From NCBI GenBank assembly GCA_003480725.1, contig QUJQ01000015.1, positions 1 through 21,088 on the forward strand: a stretch of 21,088 nucleotides of DNA, in the 5' to 3' direction. Positions 13,701 to 21,088 of this stretch are shown piece by piece; the stretch's first letter is position 1, and each line of letters opens with the position of its first letter. Origin of the DNA: Clostridiaceae bacterium AM27-36LB. Lineage in GTDB: Bacteria; Bacillota; Clostridia; Lachnospirales; Lachnospiraceae. Below the pieces are notes generated by a model, which did no database searches, had not been told where the DNA came from, and worked only from the letters and a program-made list of their open reading frames with translations. The translations under genes and the position numbers were made by a program.

Positions 13701-14891
13701 ATGAAAAAATTAGTAAGTCTTGCACTTGCAGCTGTACTTGCAGTTTCTGCAGTTGGATGCGGAAGCAGCAGCGATTCTTCAAGCAGCACTGCTGACAGCG
13801 CACAGCGCACTGAAGCAGCAGCTGATGGAGCAACCTTTAAGATTGGCGGAATCGGACCGATCACCGGAGGAGCTGCAATCTATGGCCAGGCTGTTATGAA
13901 TGCAGCACAGATGGCTGTTGATAAGATCAACGCTGATGGTGGAATCAACGGATATCAGGTTGAGTTCCGTTTTGAGGATGATGAGCATGATGCAGAGAAA
14001 TCTGTAAACGCTTACAATACACTGAAAGACTGGGGTATGCAGATGCTCATGGGTACTGTAACCTCTACACCGTGTACTGCAGTATCTGCTAAGACAGAAG
14101 AGGACAATATGTTCCAGCTGACTCCGTCAGGATCTGCTGTAGAGAGTATTGCACCGGCAAATGCATTCCGTGTATGTTTCTCTGACCCGAACCAGGGAGC
14201 TGCATCTGCACAGTATATTGGAGAGAACAAGCTGGCAAACAAAGTGGCTGTTATCTACAACAGCTCTGATGTATATTCCAGCGGTATTTATCAGACATTT
14301 GCAACAGAAGCTGCAAACCAGGGATTTGAGATCGTAGCTGCTGAGGCATTTACCGAGGACAGCAAGACTGATTTCTCCGTACAGCTTCAGAAAGCAAAAG
14401 AAGCAGGCGCTGAGCTTGTATTCCTGCCGATCTACTACACCGAGGCTTCCATCATCCTGACTCAGGCAAATACCATGGGTTATGATCCGATGTTCTTCGG
14501 ATGCGACGGTATGGACGGTATCCTTGGTGTTGAGAACTTCGATACCTCTCTTGCTGAGGATCTGATGCTCCTGACTCCGTTCGTAGCAGATGCTCAGGAT
14601 GAGAAGACTCAGGCATTTGTAAGTGAATACAAAGAGAAATTCAATGACACTCCGAACCAGTTTGCAGCAGATACATATGATGCAATGTTAATCATCAAAG
14701 AAGCTGCAGAAAAAGCTGGTGTTACTCCGGATATGAGCGTATCTGATATCTGCGAAGCTATGAAGACTGCTATGACTGAGATCACCTTTGATGGTCTGAC
14801 CGGTGAGGGAATGACCTGGAGCGCTGACGGTGAGCCGGCTAAGGCACCGAAGGCTATGAAGATCGTAGATGGTGCTTACACCGCTATGTAA
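13701..14891 (+). CDS. livJ: Branched-chain amino acid ABC transporter, substrate-binding lipoprotein
   Basis: The protein has 396 residues. The ATG at 13701 follows GAGGAGG; a longer frame from 13629 would overlap the promoter and hairpin. A lipoprotein signal ends at LAVSAVGC with C20 as the lipid-carrying residue, followed by a Ser-rich tether. The mature part is a periplasmic-binding fold of the LivJ/Leu-Ile-Val type (IGGIGPITGGAAIYGQAVMN at the N-terminus; GGINGYQVEFRFEDDEHDAE; VFLPIYYTEASIILTQANTM). It catches leucine, isoleucine or valine outside the cell and hands it to LivHM. It is the first gene of a complete liv operon. Codon use is strongly biased and uniform, as in highly expressed genes. 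The exact ligand cannot be told from sequence alone. Confidence 0.92.
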   Translation: MKKLVSLALAAVLAVSAVGCGSSSDSSSSTADSAQRTEAAADGATFKIGGIGPITGGAAIYGQAVMNAAQMAVDKINADGGINGYQVEFRFEDDEHDAEKSVNAYNTLKDWGMQMLMGTVTSTPCTAVSAKTEEDNMFQLTPSGSAVESIAPANAFRVCFSDPNQGAASAQYIGENKLANKVAVIYNSSDVYSSGIYQTFATEAANQGFEIVAAEAFTEDSKTDFSVQLQKAKEAGAELVFLPIYYTEASIILTQANTMGYDPMFFGCDGMDGILGVENFDTSLAEDLMLLTPFVADAQDEKTQAFVSEYKEKFNDTPNQFAADTYDAMLIIKEAAEKAGVTPDMSVSDICEAMKTAMTEITFDGLTGEGMTWSADGEPAKAPKAMKIVDGAYTAM

Positions 14892-14932
14892 TGTGAACTG
14901 CATGACAGTTGCGGCTTAATAGCCGATTAGAA

Positions 14933-14969
14933 CAGAGACGTTCTGATAAAGGGCGTCTCTGTATTTTTT
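14933..14969 (+). terminator. Intercistronic hairpin between livJ and livH
   Basis: CAGAGACG (14933-14940) pairs with CGTCTCTG (14954-14961), then TATTTTTT. A partial terminator here would give far more binding protein than permease, a usual arrangement in importers. No promoter is evident between it and livH. Confidence 0.65.
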
Positions 14970-15024
14970 ACAGTTGGGCAGATCCACTGTAAATACAATA
15001 ACTATTAAGAGGAGTTGAATAAGT

Positions 15025-15903
15025 ATGAGTTTCGTATCCTACATATTAAACGGCATCAGCCTTGGCAGTGTGTATGCGATCATTGCACTGGGATATACCA
15101 TGGTATATGGAATTGCCAAGATGCTGAACTTCGCTCATGGTGACATCATCATGGTTGGAAGCTATGTGGCATTCCTTGCCATTAACAGTATGGGGCTGCC
15201 GGTTCCAGTAGCAATCGTGCTGTCTGTGATCGTCTGCACTGTCCTTGGTATGGTGATTGAACGAGTGGCATACAAGCCGCTCCGTCATGCATCCAAACTG
15301 GCAGTACTGATCACAGCCATCGGTGCAAGCTATTTCCTGCAGAACGTAGCGCTTCTGCTTTTTGGTGCCAATACCAAATCCTTCACGTCTGTGGTTGGAA
15401 ACGCGTCTGTCCAGCTGGCAGAAGGTTTGTCAGTTACAGTTGTAACGATCGTGACAGTGATAGCCTGTGTGATCATCATGATCGGACTCATGGCATTTAT
15501 GAAATATTCCAAAGCAGGTCATGCTATGCTGGCAGTATCTGAGGATGACGGTGCAGCACAGCTGATGGGAATCAATGTGAATGCGACCATCGCGCTTACC
15601 TTTGCGATCGGTTCCGGTCTGGCAGCCATCGCAGGTGTTCTGCTCTGCTCCGCTTACCCGTCCCTGACACCGTACACGGGATCTATGCCAGGTATCAAAG
15701 CATTCGTGGCAGCAGTCTTCGGTGGTATCGGATCCATTCCAGGAGCTTTTATCGGAGGTATTCTGCTTGGAATCATTGAGATTCTGGGTAAGGCATATAT
15801 TTCCTCCCAGCTGGCAGACGCCATCGTATTCGCAGTGCTGATCGTGGTACTGGTAGTAAAACCAACCGGACTGCTTGGAAAGCAGATCCAGGAAAAGGTA
15901 TAA
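15025..15903 (+). CDS. livH: Branched-chain amino acid ABC transporter permease LivH
   Basis: The protein has 292 residues. It is an integral membrane subunit with about eight hydrophobic helices. The opening NGISLGSVYAIIALGYTMVY and GIAKMLNFAHGDIIMVGSY are hallmarks of LivH. EDDGAAQLMGINVN followed by TIALTFAIGSGLAAIAGVL is the cytoplasmic loop that contacts the ATPases LivG and LivF. AFVAAVFGGIGSIPGAFIGG marks the C-terminal part. The ATG follows AAGAGGAG. The gene ends 15 bp before livM, in one operon. Full length and undamaged. Confidence 0.93.
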   Translation: MSFVSYILNGISLGSVYAIIALGYTMVYGIAKMLNFAHGDIIMVGSYVAFLAINSMGLPVPVAIVLSVIVCTVLGMVIERVAYKPLRHASKLAVLITAIGASYFLQNVALLLFGANTKSFTSVVGNASVQLAEGLSVTVVTIVTVIACVIIMIGLMAFMKYSKAGHAMLAVSEDDGAAQLMGINVNATIALTFAIGSGLAAIAGVLLCSAYPSLTPYTGSMPGIKAFVAAVFGGIGSIPGAFIGGILLGIIEILGKAYISSQLADAIVFAVLIVVLVVKPTGLLGKQIQEKV

Positions 15904-15918
15904 GGGAGGCTGCAAACG

Positions 15919-16983
15919 ATGAAAAATATGTCAAAGACAACAAAAAGCAGTCTGATTACATATGGTCTGGTCGTACTGGCTTATGTAGTGGCTGAGATCT
16001 TTATGAAAACTGGTCACATGACCAGCCTGTTAAAAGGACTTCTGGTTCCGTTGTGCGTATATGCGATTCTCGCAGTATCTCTGAATCTGACCGTAGGTAT
16101 CTTAGGAGAGTTAAGCCTTGGTCATGCAGGATTTATGTGTGTTGGTGCATTTACCAGTGCAGTATTTACCAAATGTATGATGCATACGATCACAGTTCCG
16201 ACGGTCCGTTTTCTTCTGGCTCTGCTGGTAGGTGTTGTATGTGCAGGCATCTGCGGTGTGCTGATCGGTATTCCAGTTCTTCGTCTGAGAGGCGACTATC
16301 TGGCAATCGTAACCCTGGCATTTGGTGAGATCATTAAGAACCTGGTCAATGTTATTTATCTTGGAAGAGACAGCGCAGGATTTCATTTTTCCATGAAAGA
16401 TATCATGGCTTTGAATATGGAGCCTGATGGGGAAGTGATCATTAAAGGAGCACAGGGTATCACCGGTGCACCGACAGATTCCAACTTTACACTGGGAATC
16501 ATTCTGCTGCTGATTACGTTATTTATTGTACTGAACCTGATCCATTCCAGAGCAGGACGTGCGATCATGTCGATCCGTGACAATCGGATTGCAGCAGAAT
16601 CTATCGGAATTAACATCACCAAATATAAGATCCTTGCATTCAGTATTTCTGCAGCACTGGCAGGAGCCGCAGGTGTCCTGTATGCACACAATCTGTCTAC
16701 GCTGACTGCACTGCCAAAGAACTTCGGATACAACATGTCCATTACGGTTCTTGTATTTGTGGTACTGGGTGGAATCGGAAATATCCGCGGATCCATCATT
16801 GCAGCCGTGGTACTGACATTGCTTCCGGAGCTGCTGCGTTTCCTGAGTGACTATCGTATGCTGATCTATGCAGTGGTTCTGATCGTGACTATGATCCTGG
16901 TATGGAGCCCGGGCGGAATCGCATTTCGTGAAAAACTGGGAACCCTCAGCATCTTCAAGAAGAAAGAGAAGGAGGTACAGTAA
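15919..16983 (+). CDS. livM: Branched-chain amino acid ABC transporter permease LivM
   Basis: The protein has 354 residues. It is the second membrane subunit, pairing with LivH. SLNLTVGILGELSLGHAGFM near residue 55, RLRGDYLAIVTLAFGEIIKN (about 122-142) and the coupling segment SIRDNRIAAESIGINITKYK are typical. VLVFVVLGGIGNIRGSIIAA lies in the C-terminal part, and the tail is lysine- and glutamate-rich (FKKKEKEVQ). The ATG at 15919 follows GGGAGG. It is separated from livG by just two bases, so translation is probably coupled. Confidence 0.93.
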   Translation: MKNMSKTTKSSLITYGLVVLAYVVAEIFMKTGHMTSLLKGLLVPLCVYAILAVSLNLTVGILGELSLGHAGFMCVGAFTSAVFTKCMMHTITVPTVRFLLALLVGVVCAGICGVLIGIPVLRLRGDYLAIVTLAFGEIIKNLVNVIYLGRDSAGFHFSMKDIMALNMEPDGEVIIKGAQGITGAPTDSNFTLGIILLLITLFIVLNLIHSRAGRAIMSIRDNRIAAESIGINITKYKILAFSISAALAGAAGVLYAHNLSTLTALPKNFGYNMSITVLVFVVLGGIGNIRGSIIAAVVLTLLPELLRFLSDYRMLIYAVVLIVTMILVWSPGGIAFREKLGTLSIFKKKEKEVQ

Positions 16984-16985
16984 TC

Positions 16986-17750
16986 ATGGCAATGCTTGAA
17001 GTAAAAAACCTTGGTATTTCTTTTGGAGGTCTGCGTGCAGTAGACGATTTCAATCTGTCCATTGAACAGGGACAGCTTTATGGTCTGATCGGTCCGAATG
17101 GAGCTGGTAAGACCACAATTTTCAATATGCTGACAGGTGTCTATAAGCCAACCGATGGCAAGATTTTCCTGGACGGTGAGGATATCACCGGAAAGAGCAC
17201 CATTGAGATCAACAAAGAAGGTATTGCGAGAACCTTCCAGAATATCCGTCTGTTCTCTGATCTGTCTGTGCTTGATAATGTAAAGGCAGGTCTGCACAAT
17301 CAGAAAGAATATGAGTATTCCACTCTGACCGGAATCCTTCGTCTGCCCCGGTATCATCAGGCAGAAAAAGCTATGAATGAAAAGGCTATGGAGCTTCTGA
17401 AGGTATTTGAACTGGATGGAGAGGCTGATTATAAAGCATCCAACCTTCCCTATGGTAAACAGAGAAAGCTGGAGATCGCCAGAGCACTGGCAACCAATCC
17501 AAAACTTCTGCTTCTGGATGAGCCGGCAGCCGGTATGAACCCCAACGAGACAAAGGAATTGATGGAGACCATCCATTTTGTGAGAGATAATTTCCATATG
17601 ACGATCCTTCTGATCGAGCATGATATGAAGCTGGTATCCGGTATCTGTGAAAAACTGACGGTTCTGAACTTTGGTCAGGTGCTTGCCTGTGGCGAGACCT
17701 CTGATGTTCTTCGGGATCCTGAGGTAGTCAAGGCATATCTGGGTGAGTAG
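16986..17750 (+). CDS. livG: Branched-chain amino acid ABC transporter ATPase LivG
   Basis: This 254-residue cytoplasmic ATPase drives uptake together with LivF. Walker A is GPNGAGKTT (about residues 37-45), then the Q-loop ARTFQNIRLF. The signature is LPYGKQRKLEIARAL (the LivG form without the usual SGG), Walker B LLLLDEPAAGMNP, and the H-loop LLIEHDMKLV. The LivG-specific insert between Q-loop and signature is present. Its ribosome binding site AGAAGGAGG lies in the end of livM. Its first residues (MAMLEVK) are the same as in LivF, hinting at an old duplication. Confidence 0.94.
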   Translation: MAMLEVKNLGISFGGLRAVDDFNLSIEQGQLYGLIGPNGAGKTTIFNMLTGVYKPTDGKIFLDGEDITGKSTIEINKEGIARTFQNIRLFSDLSVLDNVKAGLHNQKEYEYSTLTGILRLPRYHQAEKAMNEKAMELLKVFELDGEADYKASNLPYGKQRKLEIARALATNPKLLLLDEPAAGMNPNETKELMETIHFVRDNFHMTILLIEHDMKLVSGICEKLTVLNFGQVLACGETSDVLRDPEVVKAYLGE

Positions 17751-17764
17751 AGGAGGAAAGACAA

Positions 17765-18475
17765 ATGGCAATGCTTGAAGTAAAAGACCTGGAAGTCTAT
17801 TATGGAATGATCCAGGCACTCAAAGGAATTTCCTTTCAGGTAAATGAAGGAGAGGTTATCGCTCTGATCGGTGCCAACGGTGCCGGCAAGACTACCACTC
17901 TTCATACAGTATCCGGATTACTGACACCGAAGCATGGAAGTGTAACTTTTGAGGGAACGGAGATTACAAAGATTCCGGCACACAAGATCGTGGAACTGGG
18001 AATGGCACACGTACCGGAAGGCAGACGTGTATTTCCGTCCTTAAGTGTTCTGCAGAATCTGAAGCTTGGTGCTTATACAAGAAAAGATAAAGACGAGATC
18101 AGAGAGACTCTGGAGATGGTATACAGCCGTTTCCCGCGTCTGGAAGAGCGTAAGAACCAGCCGGCAGGAACTCTCTCCGGCGGCGAGCAGCAGATGCTGG
18201 CTATGGGACGTGCACTGATGTCAAAACCGCGGATCATTCTGATGGATGAGCCATCTATGGGTCTGTCCCCAATCTTCGTAAATGAGATCTTTGACATTAT
18301 CCAGAAGGTCAGTGCCGGTGGAACCACCGTACTGCTGGTTGAGCAGAATGCGAAGAAAGCACTTTCCATCGCAGACCGCGGTTATGTCCTCGAGACTGGT
18401 AAAATTGTGCTGGAAGGCAAGGCAAGCGAACTTCTGAATGATGAATCTGTGAAAAAAGCATATCTTGGTGAATAA
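17765..18475 (+). CDS. livF: Branched-chain amino acid ABC transporter ATPase LivF
   Basis: This 236-residue protein is the second ATPase of the Liv importer. Walker A GANGAGKTT (about 37-45), Q-loop region AHVPEGRRVFPSLSVLQNLK, signature LSGGEQQMLAMGRAL, Walker B IILMDEPSMGLSP and H-loop LLVEQNAKKAL (with Gln in place of His, normal for LivF) are all present. The ATG follows AGAGGAGG, 15 bp after livG. It is the last gene of the operon; a terminator follows 12 bp later. Confidence 0.94.
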   Translation: MAMLEVKDLEVYYGMIQALKGISFQVNEGEVIALIGANGAGKTTTLHTVSGLLTPKHGSVTFEGTEITKIPAHKIVELGMAHVPEGRRVFPSLSVLQNLKLGAYTRKDKDEIRETLEMVYSRFPRLEERKNQPAGTLSGGEQQMLAMGRALMSKPRIILMDEPSMGLSPIFVNEIFDIIQKVSAGGTTVLLVEQNAKKALSIADRGYVLETGKIVLEGKASELLNDESVKKAYLGE

Positions 18476-18486
18476 CCAGAAGTACC

Positions 18487-18518
18487 AAAGACCTGTGTCA
18501 GAAGCATGGGTCTTTTTT
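18487..18518 (+). terminator. Terminator of the liv operon
   Basis: AAAGACC (18487-18493) pairs with GGTCTTT (18509-18515), ending in a run of T. It lies 12 bp after the livF stop. Confidence 0.75.
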
Positions 18519-18638
18519 CGTGAAAATAACTAGAAATTTTTGAAATGCTATGGGAATATACAGCAGAATATGATAAAATAGCACTATCATTACAGAAAAC
18601 CGGACTAATTTGCGGTTTCCGGTAAAAGGGGAAGGCAT

Positions 18639-20555
18639 ATGGAAAAGAAAGAAGAAAGACCCTGGTGTATGATCACAGAGATGGATCAGTATCTGTTTGG
18701 ACAGGGAACCCATTATGAGATCTATAAAAAGCTGGGTGCACATCTGACTGAGTATGAAGGTGAAAAGGGTGTGTATTTTGCAGTCTGGGCGCCTCATGCA
18801 AAAGGCGTGCGGGTGGTTGGCGAATTTAACTGCTGGGGCAGTGACGGATATCGGATGAACCGACTGGAACCGCTGGGAATCTATGAGGTATTTGTACCAG
18901 GTCTGGAAGAAGGCTGTATGTATAAATATCTGATCGAGACGGAAAAAGGGGATTATCTTTACAAGGCAGATCCATTTGCTTTTTATGCGGAAAAGCGTCC
19001 GGGAACGGCTTCACGTGTGGCGGATATCAGTGGATTTACCTGGCATGATGACCGCTGGATGACAAAGCGTGCGGGCTGGAATGCAGCAGAATCTCCCATG
19101 TCTATTTATGAGGTTCATCCAGGTTCCTGGAAGCGCCATCCTCATGAGGAGGACGAGGATGGATTCTATAATTATCGGGAACTGGCAGCAGAGCTGACAG
19201 AATATATTAAGAAAATGGGATACACCCACATCGAACTGATGGGAATCGCAGAGCATCCATTTGATGGATCCTGGGGTTATCAGGTGACAGGCTATTTTGC
19301 ACCGACCTCCCGTTATGGAACGCCGGAAGATTTTCAGTACATGATCGACTATTTTCATAAGCATAATATTGGCGTGATCCTGGACTGGGTACCGGCTCAT
19401 TTTCCGCGGGATGCCCATGGACTTGCCAACTTTGACGGGGAAGCACTGTATGAGCATCCGGACAGCAGAAGAGGCGAGCATCCGGACTGGGGAACCAAGA
19501 TCTTTAACTATGAAAAATCAGAGGTGAGAAATTTTCTCATTGCCAACGCCCTGTTCTGGTTAGGAGAGTATCATATTGATGGGCTGCGTGTAGATGCGGT
19601 TGCTTCCATGTTGTATCTTGACTATGGAAAGCAGGACGGACAGTGGCTTCCGAACAAGTATGGCGGAAATGAAAACCTGGATGCCGTCTGGTTCTTCAAG
19701 CACCTGAATTCCGTTGTTCATGGCCGGGGAGACGGCTCCATGATCATTGCGGAGGAGTCTACCGCATGGCCGGGTGTGACCAAAGATGTGGATGATGGCG
19801 GGCTGGGCTTTACCTTTAAGTGGAATATGGGCTGGATGAATGATTTTCTGGAGTATATGAAGCTGGATCCATATTTCCGAAAAGATAACCATAACAAGAT
19901 GACTTTTGCCATGAGCTACGCTTACAGTGAGAATTATATTCTGGTGTTGTCCCATGATGAGGTAGTGCATCTGAAATGCTCTATGCTGAATAAGATGCCG
20001 GGTTATCTGGATGATAAATTTGCAAATCTGAAGGCAGGCTATACTTTTATGTTCGGTCATCCGGGCAAGAAGCTTTTGTTCATGGGAAATGAGTTTGCGC
20101 AACTCCAGGAGTGGAGTGAGGCGAGAGAGTTGGACTGGTTCCTGTTAAAAGAGGACAGGCATCTGCATATGCAGAATTATGTACGGGCACTGCTTCAGTT
20201 ATATAAAAAATATCGCTGTCTCTATGAGCTGGATGACAGTTGGGATGGTTTCCAGTGGATCAATGCGGATGACAGTTATCGAAGCATCTTCAGCTTTGTC
20301 CGTTACAGTAAGACCAAGCGAAAGAACCTGTTGTTTGTCATGAACTTTACACCTATGGAGCGACCGGATTACCGGGTGGGTGTGCCGAAAAAGAAGAAAT
20401 ATGAGCTGGTTCTGGACTCTGATGCAGAGGAATATGGCGGCAGCGGACGCAAGCGTGCAAAAGTGTACGATGCAAAGAAAGGAAGCTGTGATAATCAGAA
20501 ATATTACGTAGAATATCCGCTGTCAGCATACGGAACTGCAGTCTTTGAGTTTTAA
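18639..20555 (+). CDS. glgB: 1,4-alpha-glucan (glycogen) branching enzyme
   Basis: The protein has 638 residues and is a GH13 branching enzyme that cuts alpha-1,4 chains and rejoins them as alpha-1,6 branches during glycogen synthesis. An N-terminal CBM48 module (about 20-110, with YFAVWAPHAKGVRVVGEFN) precedes the TIM barrel. Catalytic residues are D319 in DGLRVDAVASM, E372 in MIIAEEST and D440 in LSHDEVVH. GSWGYQVTGYFAPTSRYGTP is the conserved branching-enzyme signature. The C-terminal beta domain closes the protein. It lacks the extra N-terminal module of the E. coli enzyme (728 residues), as many Firmicute forms do. The ATG follows AAAGGGGAAGG. No other glycogen genes adjoin it. The AT-rich gap before it (18519-18638) carries no clear promoter. 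Confidence 0.94.
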   Translation: MEKKEERPWCMITEMDQYLFGQGTHYEIYKKLGAHLTEYEGEKGVYFAVWAPHAKGVRVVGEFNCWGSDGYRMNRLEPLGIYEVFVPGLEEGCMYKYLIETEKGDYLYKADPFAFYAEKRPGTASRVADISGFTWHDDRWMTKRAGWNAAESPMSIYEVHPGSWKRHPHEEDEDGFYNYRELAAELTEYIKKMGYTHIELMGIAEHPFDGSWGYQVTGYFAPTSRYGTPEDFQYMIDYFHKHNIGVILDWVPAHFPRDAHGLANFDGEALYEHPDSRRGEHPDWGTKIFNYEKSEVRNFLIANALFWLGEYHIDGLRVDAVASMLYLDYGKQDGQWLPNKYGGNENLDAVWFFKHLNSVVHGRGDGSMIIAEESTAWPGVTKDVDDGGLGFTFKWNMGWMNDFLEYMKLDPYFRKDNHNKMTFAMSYAYSENYILVLSHDEVVHLKCSMLNKMPGYLDDKFANLKAGYTFMFGHPGKKLLFMGNEFAQLQEWSEARELDWFLLKEDRHLHMQNYVRALLQLYKKYRCLYELDDSWDGFQWINADDSYRSIFSFVRYSKTKRKNLLFVMNFTPMERPDYRVGVPKKKKYELVLDSDAEEYGGSGRKRAKVYDAKKGSCDNQKYYVEYPLSAYGTAVFEF

Positions 20556-20667
20556 TTCTTAGGTTTTTTATAATATTTTCTTAATAATTTGTTCACAGAA
20601 TGGACACAAATTCGTTGTATTCTCTTTCTCGTACCAAAAAAAGAAGCCAACGAGGAGGAAGATTATT

Positions 20668-20979
20668 ATGAAAAACAAATGGCTTGTATTATGTTGTGTT
20701 GGAATGCTGACTGCATTCGCTATGACTGGTTGCGGTTCTAAAGATGCTGCAGCTGAGACTACTACCGAGGCAACTGAGGAAGTAACCGAGGAGGCTACTG
20801 ACGCTGAGGCAACTGAGGAAGCAACTGAAGAGGATGCAACCGCAGAGGAGGCTACTGAGGCAGACGCAACTGCAGAGGAAGCAACTGAAGAGGATGCAAC
20901 TGCTGAGGAGAATACCGAGGCTGCTGCAGACGAGACTGCTACCGAGGATACCGAGGCTGAGGAGACTACTGCTCAGTAA
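20668..20979 (+). CDS. Acidic, repeat-rich lipoprotein of unknown role
   Basis: The protein has 103 residues. It has a typical lipoprotein signal (MKNKWLVLCCVGMLTAFAM) ending in a TGC lipobox with C22. Almost all of the mature part is low-complexity Ala/Thr/Glu/Asp with recurring units such as EEATEEDATA and EEATEADATA. At DNA level a 23-bp word starting GAAGCAACTGAAGAGG is repeated 60 bp apart. The mature chain has no basic residues after the first few (K25) and should be disordered and very negatively charged at the outer membrane face. The ATG follows GAGGAGG. Possible uses include cation binding or a spacer, but I recognise no family. An intrinsic terminator follows. Confidence 0.8.
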   Translation: MKNKWLVLCCVGMLTAFAMTGCGSKDAAAETTTEATEEVTEEATDAEATEEATEEDATAEEATEADATAEEATEEDATAEENTEAAADETATEDTEAEETTAQ

Positions 20980-21000
20980 GGATTATCTTACATATGACAA

Positions 21001-21034
21001 AAAAGACATTGGCCGTCTGGTCAATGTCTTTTTT
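21001..21034 (+). terminator. Terminator of the acidic lipoprotein gene
   Basis: A 10-bp stem (21005-21014 with 21019-21028, one G-U pair) has a 4-base loop, flanked by an A-run and a T-run. It is strong and near-symmetric, so it could work in both directions. Confidence 0.85.
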
Positions 21035-21038
21035 ATGT

Positions 21039-21088
21039 GTGCGCCTTGCGGCGCACGTTTCTAATGGGTGAAAGTCCCTAATCCACCC
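21039..21088 (+). mobile_element. 5' end of a group II intron (partial, runs off the window)
   Basis: The sequence opens with GTGCGCC, close to the conserved GUGYG intron start. It continues with a perfect hairpin (GTGCGCC/GGCGCAC) and then GGGTGAAAGTCCC, a phrase found in the first domain of many bacterial group II introns. It starts only a few bases after the lipoprotein terminator; class C introns characteristically insert after terminators. The rest of the intron, including any reverse transcriptase, is outside the window, so class and intactness are unknown. Confidence 0.55.

Noticed and set aside
16866..17819. Minus-strand ORF of 317 codons opposite livM/livG/livF
   Set aside because: It is a shadow frame across three well-identified genes, without a start signal or a recognisable domain.

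Overview
The window looks like chromosomal DNA of a gut Firmicute, most likely a Lachnospiraceae species (Blautia/Dorea/Ruminococcus type). The reasons are moderate GC, strong AGGAGG-type ribosome binding sites, sigma-A promoters with 17-bp spacers, lipoproteins with GCGS-type lipoboxes, a Clostridia-style 23S rRNA 3' end, and the gene families present. The genus is inference only.

Layout. Positions 1-26 are the last bases of a 23S rRNA, followed by the operon terminator. From 200 to 530 there is a compact type I toxin-antitoxin locus: a 28-residue hydrophobic peptide on the minus strand with a convergent antisense RNA. An autoregulated ArsR/SmtB-type repressor (709-1011) and a minus-strand protein of possible Rpn-like type (1062-1781) follow. 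From 2108 to 12307 lies a MacA/MacB-type export operon: adaptor, ABC ATPase and FtsX-like permease. It is broken twice. The adaptor has a one-base frameshift near 2634, and the ATPase gene is split exactly after its Walker B aspartate by a 6.9-kb insertion (3909-10833).

The insertion has 13-bp terminal inverted repeats with one mismatch, matching subterminal motifs, and an apparent 6-bp target duplication (CAGATG). It encodes no transposase. It is a mosaic of an orphan ExeA-type transposition ATPase next to an IS end, a beheaded class B sortase, a 190-200-bp higher-order tandem repeat, two small antitoxin-like proteins, a MazF/PemK-like toxin, a cassette resembling a type VII secretion (LXG-type) effector with a truncated partner and a membrane protein (candidate immunity protein), and the C-terminal half of an SMC/RecN-like ATPase. 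Two consensus promoters inside it drive structured leader RNAs that end in intrinsic terminators. One lies before the MazF-like gene and one before the effector cassette. They share a GAAGCC-GTAG block and have mutually exclusive stems, so they look like attenuators or small regulatory RNAs. This is the most original part of the window.

Downstream, the host chromosome resumes with a CwlO-like NlpC/P60 cell-wall hydrolase, a complete branched-chain amino acid ABC importer (livJ-livH-livM-livG-livF) with a hairpin/terminator at the very 5' end of the livJ message, a glycogen branching enzyme (glgB) and a very acidic repeat-containing lipoprotein. The window ends in what appears to be the 5' end of a group II intron placed directly after the lipoprotein gene's terminator.

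All function calls rest on reading motifs by eye. No database search was run.
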